Positions 58,842 to 64,000 of a DNA stretch of 64,000 nucleotides are shown here, piece after piece. Location: assembly GCF_008831285.2 (NCBI RefSeq), contig NC_045142.1, positions 19,285,354 through 19,349,353 on the forward strand, in the 5' to 3' direction. Below the pieces are notes generated by a model. It saw only the letters and a list, made by a program, of their open reading frames with translations, was not told the origin of the DNA and did no database searches. The DNA comes from Nymphaea colorata (taxonomy: Eukaryota; Streptophyta; Magnoliopsida; Nymphaeales; Nymphaeaceae). Numbering within the stretch: the stretch's first letter is position 1; every line of letters begins with the position of its first letter. A program made the position numbers and the translations under genes.

Positions 58842-60727
58842 AGTTCCATCTTTTGATATCTTTTATATTTCTGGTTGTGCAATTGATTTGTGGGCAGCAT
58901 GATATATAATGGTGGTGTTTGCCCCAATTTCTGTAAATATGACTCTTTCTGCGTGTAGTTATCCATTTTAAAGAACAAAAGCTGACAAGCAGCAGCCCTG
59001 TATAGCTGACGATCGTGTTTTATCCATTTGGTGAAAAATGAAGCTGAAAAGAATGCTTGTGCGTGGTTGGTTCGTCAGCGGCATTTTCTACCCCATCTCT
59101 TTACTCTCATTTTGCAGCCTCACAACGTGGTTGCGGTGGTAGGTTTCGTTGGCTTTACTTTTACTTGTCTGTTCCTTAATCTATGAACTGGGAAGGGATC
59201 ACAGGCTATTATCCTTTACCGCCTTTGAATAACGTTGATGGAATCCAACTAATATACCTTGTCGAAGAGCCGTCATCATATATCCTGTTCCAAGAATGGT
59301 GGCGGACTGCAAAACGATAGATTTATCTAATGCATTTGTATCAATGTTAAGACGTTGCATGTTTATTGCACCTTGCGGACTCGTCTGACAAACAAAGAAA
59401 AACAAATAATTCCCAACACCCCGCGGCGCCCTAGGCTGATATCTCTAGTTCATGGTCACTGGTTTGGACAAATTTCTGCATCCTGATGATTTCCCTTCCT
59501 CCTTGCGTTCTCTATGATGGCAAGTCGTGTCCTTTCAAGCTCATGGCTTTTGATAGAATCCCACACTTGGGCTGGACTCAAGCACTAAACGACTTATTGC
59601 AGCGGTGATAGAGTCCATGGCCTTGGAAAATCCCCCTTCCTTCTCATAATATAACCATGAAAAAGGATTCATGGATTTGAATTAAGGTTGGCTGTGGCAT
59701 AGACAAAGAATTAAGGTTGGCTGTGGCATAGACAAAGGGGAAGACGGAAGATGTTCCCTTCTTTTCTTTACTTTCGCTCTCGGAGGATCCTTCTTTTGCC
59801 TTTGTCAGTCTCTTTTTACGTTTTTTTCCCCGATGGTAGAGAATGATTTGAGAGAAATGGAGGAAACACACAAAGTGAGGGACAACTTCCGTGTTCCCCT
59901 TTTACGGAAAACACATGCTATGCTTTTACAAGTTTGTTTAAATTTGATCCTATGTTTGGCTTGCATTTATCAAATTAATCGGTGGTATCAAAACTTATAA
60001 ATCGCCAAAGGGTATTGGTGCGGTACTGGTTACGGCTTCAGCGGTTACCTAAGTAGGTGAACTCTTGAGAGCAACTCCGAGTGAGTCAAACTGTCAAAAA
60101 AATGCATAAGCCTCATGCGCCCGGACGTCAAACATGCAAGACCTGAAGGTCAAAACGTCATTTTCTTCTCTAACTAGGAGTATGATAAGATCTCGCTACT
60201 TGAGTGCAGTCTTGTTTTTAAAAAAAAATTGCAGAAAAAGAATTTGAAGCTTTACTCACATGTTCAATACGATTATTACCCTGAAAACTTTCACTGAACT
60301 AAAGGTACAGAAAACTAGTTGCCCAAAGGCAACCAGATGGGAATAAATAGTATCCATTTAAAATATGATAGGTAAAAGGGATCATATCCGTTCCAGAACA
60401 TGATCTAGTGACGGCCATCAAAAGAGCACTGATGAGTCATGCGATTGTCAAAGGAAGAGTTAACTTGAAACCAATGAACAGCAAAAGTTCTACAACTTAT
60501 AAATATGAGATTCAACAGAAGTCTGTACAATAGAAGACTTCTGCAGAAAAGAAGATAGGGTAGCATACTCACTGGCTCACTGTAGGGAATTCCCTTCGCC
60601 CATGTCAACATAGCAAGGAGAAGTTCCTTGGACCAAAATTTCCTTTTTGGGAGAAATATTTCTTGACTGCAGATCTCATTGAGGTATCTCCAAATGGAGA
60701 ATTTTAAAGAAAATTCTAGTGTCAACA
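58842..60727. other. Convergent intergenic region between the RING gene and KASI
   Basis: It must hold the 3' UTRs of both convergent genes. Otherwise only short ORFs without domains are seen (for example 59199-59405 minus and 59644-59871 minus). Confidence 0.5.
59679..59736. repeat. 29-bp tandem duplication
   Basis: GAATTAAGGTTGGCTGTGGC plus the following nine bases is repeated head-to-tail at 59679 and 59708 without visible mismatch. Confidence 0.9.
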
Positions 60728-61326
60728 TTATGGCTCGAACCGAGAAAAGACCACCACCGAGTTGTGTCCTCCAAATCCAAACGAATTGGATATGGCTACC
60801 AAATAAGGGAAAAGTTAAAGGTAAGAGAAATCCCAAAAATATGAACCAAAAAAAGACAATAACTCACCAACGTTCACTTCATGTTGCTGTTTTACGTTTG
60901 GCACTGTATCAAACTCCTCTACTGCAGGTTCCACATTCTGCGATAATGCAACAGAGAAAAGGTGACAAAAGTCTAAAACCAGTTAAATATCGGTACCTGC
61001 ATACCAGAGAGTACTTCTCATAAAATTAAAAGTCCTGAGCTTACAAACTGATTTATGGTAGGATGCAGCCAACCAGTTGTTATCGATTTGACTGTAGCAA
61101 TAGCTTCCAGACCTCCTGCTGCACCTAGGCAATGCCCTATCATAGACTGAACCAACAGATTAGATGTAACAGCATGGTTCACACAAATTTTAGTGCAAAA
61201 AGAAGATGTTACCTTAGTGGCATTCATTTTGATCTGAGAAGTTTTTTTGAAAACTTTCTTGATGGCATTGACCTCAGCCAAATCACCAGCAAGGGTTGAA
61301 GTTGCATGGGCATTTATGTAGTTAAC
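60728..61326 (-). CDS. KASI: 3-oxoacyl-ACP synthase I (KASI), C-terminal exons only
   Basis: Four minus-strand exons are visible: 61326-61213, 61146-61045, 60937-60868 and 60795-60728 (stop TAA). All have GT-AG borders and matching phases, giving the last 117 residues. KASI condenses malonyl-ACP with acyl-ACP in plastid fatty-acid synthesis up to C16. The sequence shows VNYINAHATSTLAGDLAEVN and NATK-SMIGHCLGAAGG, carrying the two catalytic histidines (NAHAT and IGH), then GWLHPTINQF and the closing NSFGFGGHNSVVVF. The residues around IKKVFK and GWLHPTINQF fit KASI, not KASII. The active-site Cys exon and transit peptide lie beyond the right edge, because no further exon was found between 61327 and 64000. 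A small oddity is VEEFDTV, with one more Glu than usual. Confidence 0.93.
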
Positions 61327-64000
61327 CTGAAAAGATCATGTTAACATTCTCCTGTATCCAATTCAGTTAAATAGTTAACTTCTTGTTAGATTGGATACGT
61401 CATCTGTTATTGCTTATATTTGGATGGGAGCAAGAGAAGCTAACGAAGCTTGTAATCGAACATCCAACATTTCTTAGCAAAAGAACTTCAAACAAACAAG
61501 TATAGCAGTTAACTGGTGCTTAATAACAGTAACTACAATACACCTATAGAACAGAAGATAATTGATAAAAGATCAAATGTTAAAAGAGATATACACATTA
61601 AACTTGCACATTTAAATACTGCAGGATAAGATCTCCTTGTGATATCTTTCATAAGATTCTTCGCTTTTTCCCGAAGGGAGACATTCATTTAAGACTTCAA
61701 GGCCCTTTGTCATTCAACATCAACTTTGTAATTATTGGATGTTTGATTATTCACCCTCTTCAAAACTGAATCTCATAAATGCACAACCTCTGGAATATCC
61801 CAAGGGTCATGCTCTTCCAGATAAGGAAACAGTCAATCAATGAAAAAATCTTTAAAAATTACAATTTTCACTCACAAGCTTTCAATTTCGAGACCAGTAT
61901 TAAGTTTCTCATGTCTTCTTAATATGTGTAAAAAGATCAACTGTTTTCCAAAGTAGGTAAGATCATTCTTTATGTTTTTCAATGGAGAGGTTAGTCTAGT
62001 AATCTAATTCCTAAAACAAACAATCATGAAGTATGAGTTGGATTGCCATTTTCCAAGTTGTCAAGTATCAAAGAGTTCATGTAATTTCTCTCAAGCACTA
62101 CCACAACACAGACAGTGTATTAGCCACGAGGCATGAAGATGTCCCTTTTCATCTTTGGATTGAGACGATACATCTAGATGTTCATGTAAAAACGCAGAAC
62201 TGCCATGAAGATTTTGGATCACAAATCTCCATCTGAGTGCTTTGGAAAAGCGTCCAGATTAACATTCATTAAAAGAATATCGTTGTGCTCTTATCTTCTC
62301 AAAGATGAAGCTTAAGAAATATAAGTTTGAACAAAGGGCACACCTATCAATATATGCAAGTACGTTGATTATCATAAAGGTTTGAGATGTTATGATATAA
62401 GGGCAGGTGAATTTGAGTTTCCAGAAATCTTATTTTTGATGAAAGCATTTTCAATCAAGATGACTAGTTCACTCTCCCATCATCGAGTCATGTGAAATAA
62501 TATTATCAGCTTTGGCTATTGATAGTTACTCTCTTTATTAAGGATTGAACCTCAAACAAGGTTCAAAATTAAAATATTCGAGAGTTTGAGAATGTAGATC
62601 AAAATCAAGGTGAAGATAAAAGAAATGGAATGTTCAATGGACTAACATTTCAAAAAAACTAGCACAATCCACAACTTGAGTTACCATCATGCAGAAATTA
62701 TTCATTTGTATCTTAGTCTAATGTAGAGACGTACAATGACATAGATAGGCAAAAATAAGATGGAGCACAGTGTCAACCCCCATAAAAGATGGGTGAGTTG
62801 GAAGAATTTTAGCCTTCATCACCAACCATTTTTCACAGACTGAAAGACAAAAAACAGCCAACCACATATGACCAAGTTGTGCAAATCAACATGGAAAGAA
62901 GCAATGAATGAAGAAAATATAAATTAAATGGAAGTTTAGAAAGATATAAAGATCAACTTGATGCAAAAGGTTTCACTGAAAAACAAGGACTACATTATGA
63001 AGACTGTCAACCAAACAGTGAAAACGATACCACTCAGATCATCCTCAATTGCCATTCATTATGGAAGGTCTTTGAGCCCGTAACATATATCCATTGAGCA
63101 CGCAACTGGTTACAGTAAAAAGGACACATAACATTCTGTCCGAAAGTTGCCAGGATTTTTGGCACTTAAAACCAAGTTGTCCATGTTATTACCATTTCCA
63201 AACTTGAGGGAGATCATCGGAAGATGATGCTGATGGATATGGGTCTAATTGGATCCAGGAGCCAAGCTGTTTCTATGTCATTGGTCCAGTTCTGTTATTT
63301 TGGGATAATCATGGAAGGTGCACAAGTTTCTTGTTGTTTCTTAATTGTGTTGTCTCCTATTTTAAGAGACTTAGGAGTCGTTCTCCAGTTGGTAACTGAT
63401 TTTTTTTTTTTTTTTCAATTTAAGGAAGAGAAACCATGGTTTCTCCAAACAGGAAAAACAACGTTTAACAATTTACCTTCTTCAGATTTCACCCTTTTCT
63501 TTCTTCTTCCCTGACATTGTCCACTGGACCCAGCATGCATACAGATTCTAATCCACATAGCAAATAGGTGGACATTGTGTATAAACTATTGGCTTAAGGA
63601 GTTAAGACTGCATACTCATTTTCGTATAAACTATAAATCAACTTCTTCCAATAAACAATCCCATTTAGGGATCAAATTGAAGGATAACCAGCTATTAGAT
63701 GCATATTCTCTGCCGAAACCTTTATCAAAGATAGCAGATGCTGTTTAAGTTAGAAAAATACGGTACATGTACTATACATATGTTGGAGGGTGGAGCCTGA
63801 TCCATACTTGATAGCCTTCAGCCCTTCCCTAATTTTTGCAAGGGCATTTATGTCTTTTTTCCAGCTTTGCAGGTTTTTCCTTAATCTAATGTTTATGAGA
63901 ACGCCGTTCTGACTTGTACTATATAATTTTTCGTGATAGTGAAAACTGCTTTACGTGGCAGCCATGGACATAGGAGAACATTGTCTCCGAACCACATAAA
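61327..64000 (-). other. KASI intron (or introns), at least 2.6 kb in this window
   Basis: No KASI coding sequence was recognised on the minus strand here, so this appears to be intronic sequence upstream of the NAHAT exon. The Copia fragment listed separately is its only recognisable content. A long T-run lies at about 63400-63416. Confidence 0.45.
62925..63060 (+). pseudogene. Copia reverse-transcriptase fragment in the KASI intron
   Basis: The plus strand reads GSLERYKDQLDAKGFTEKQG and then LHYEDCQPNSEND, the degenerate counterpart of the Copia RT segment DGSLERYKARLVAKGF...DYEETFAPV. Only about 45 residues are recognisable. No LTRs were identified, and the fragment is antisense to KASI. 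Confidence 0.7.

Noticed and set aside
60405-60836. A 143-codon minus-strand ORF overlapping the KASI 3' end
   Set aside because: It is in a different frame from the exon ending NSFGFGGHNSVVVF and reads through the intron, so it is a shadow of KASI.

Overview
This is nuclear DNA from a flowering plant. It is AT-rich, its genes are split by many GT-AG introns, and most of the rest is transposon debris. Three protein-coding genes can be reconstructed exon by exon: a SYP71-type Qc-SNARE (+, 22107-29770, 265 aa, complete), an MBR2/HIP1-like RING-H2 E3 ubiquitin ligase (+, 56509-58841, 522 aa, complete coding region) and the 3' end of a plastid beta-ketoacyl-ACP synthase I (-, 60728-61326, continuing beyond the right edge). 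The species cannot be fixed from the sequence.

Layout. 1-5565 is a diverged tandem array with a unit of about 103 bp. Its orientation flips near position 500. It is split by a 1.36-kb Harbinger/Tourist-like insertion flanked by TTA. 6690-9960 is a decayed CACTA transposase (TNP2 core plus DUF4216-like tail). 10741-11774 holds minus-strand remnants of a plant-mobile-domain gene. 11775-21560 is mostly featureless intergenic sequence. The SNARE gene follows, with long introns carrying local tandem duplications, an AC/TA-microsatellite-linked dispersed repeat and a possible hAT-like remnant.

From 31.9 to 56.5 kb lies a 24-kb stretch that may be one giant 5' intron of the RING gene, because a promoter-like segment with a GTGAGT donor sits at its left end. 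It contains a GACTC/GAGTC-rich element, a TCGA-rich element, an old minus-strand Copia, a second Copia nested in that one, and a young Copia (50589-55903). The young element has nearly identical LTRs, a 5-bp GTTAT target duplication, a Met-tRNA-type primer site and one gag frameshift.

The three host genes act separately: SYP71 in membrane fusion, the RING protein in ubiquitination, KASI in plastid fatty-acid elongation. The main interest is the transposon stratigraphy, the array inversion, the long near-perfect palindrome in the young Copia LTR, and the unusual last intron of SYP71. I did not find a clearly novel gene system.
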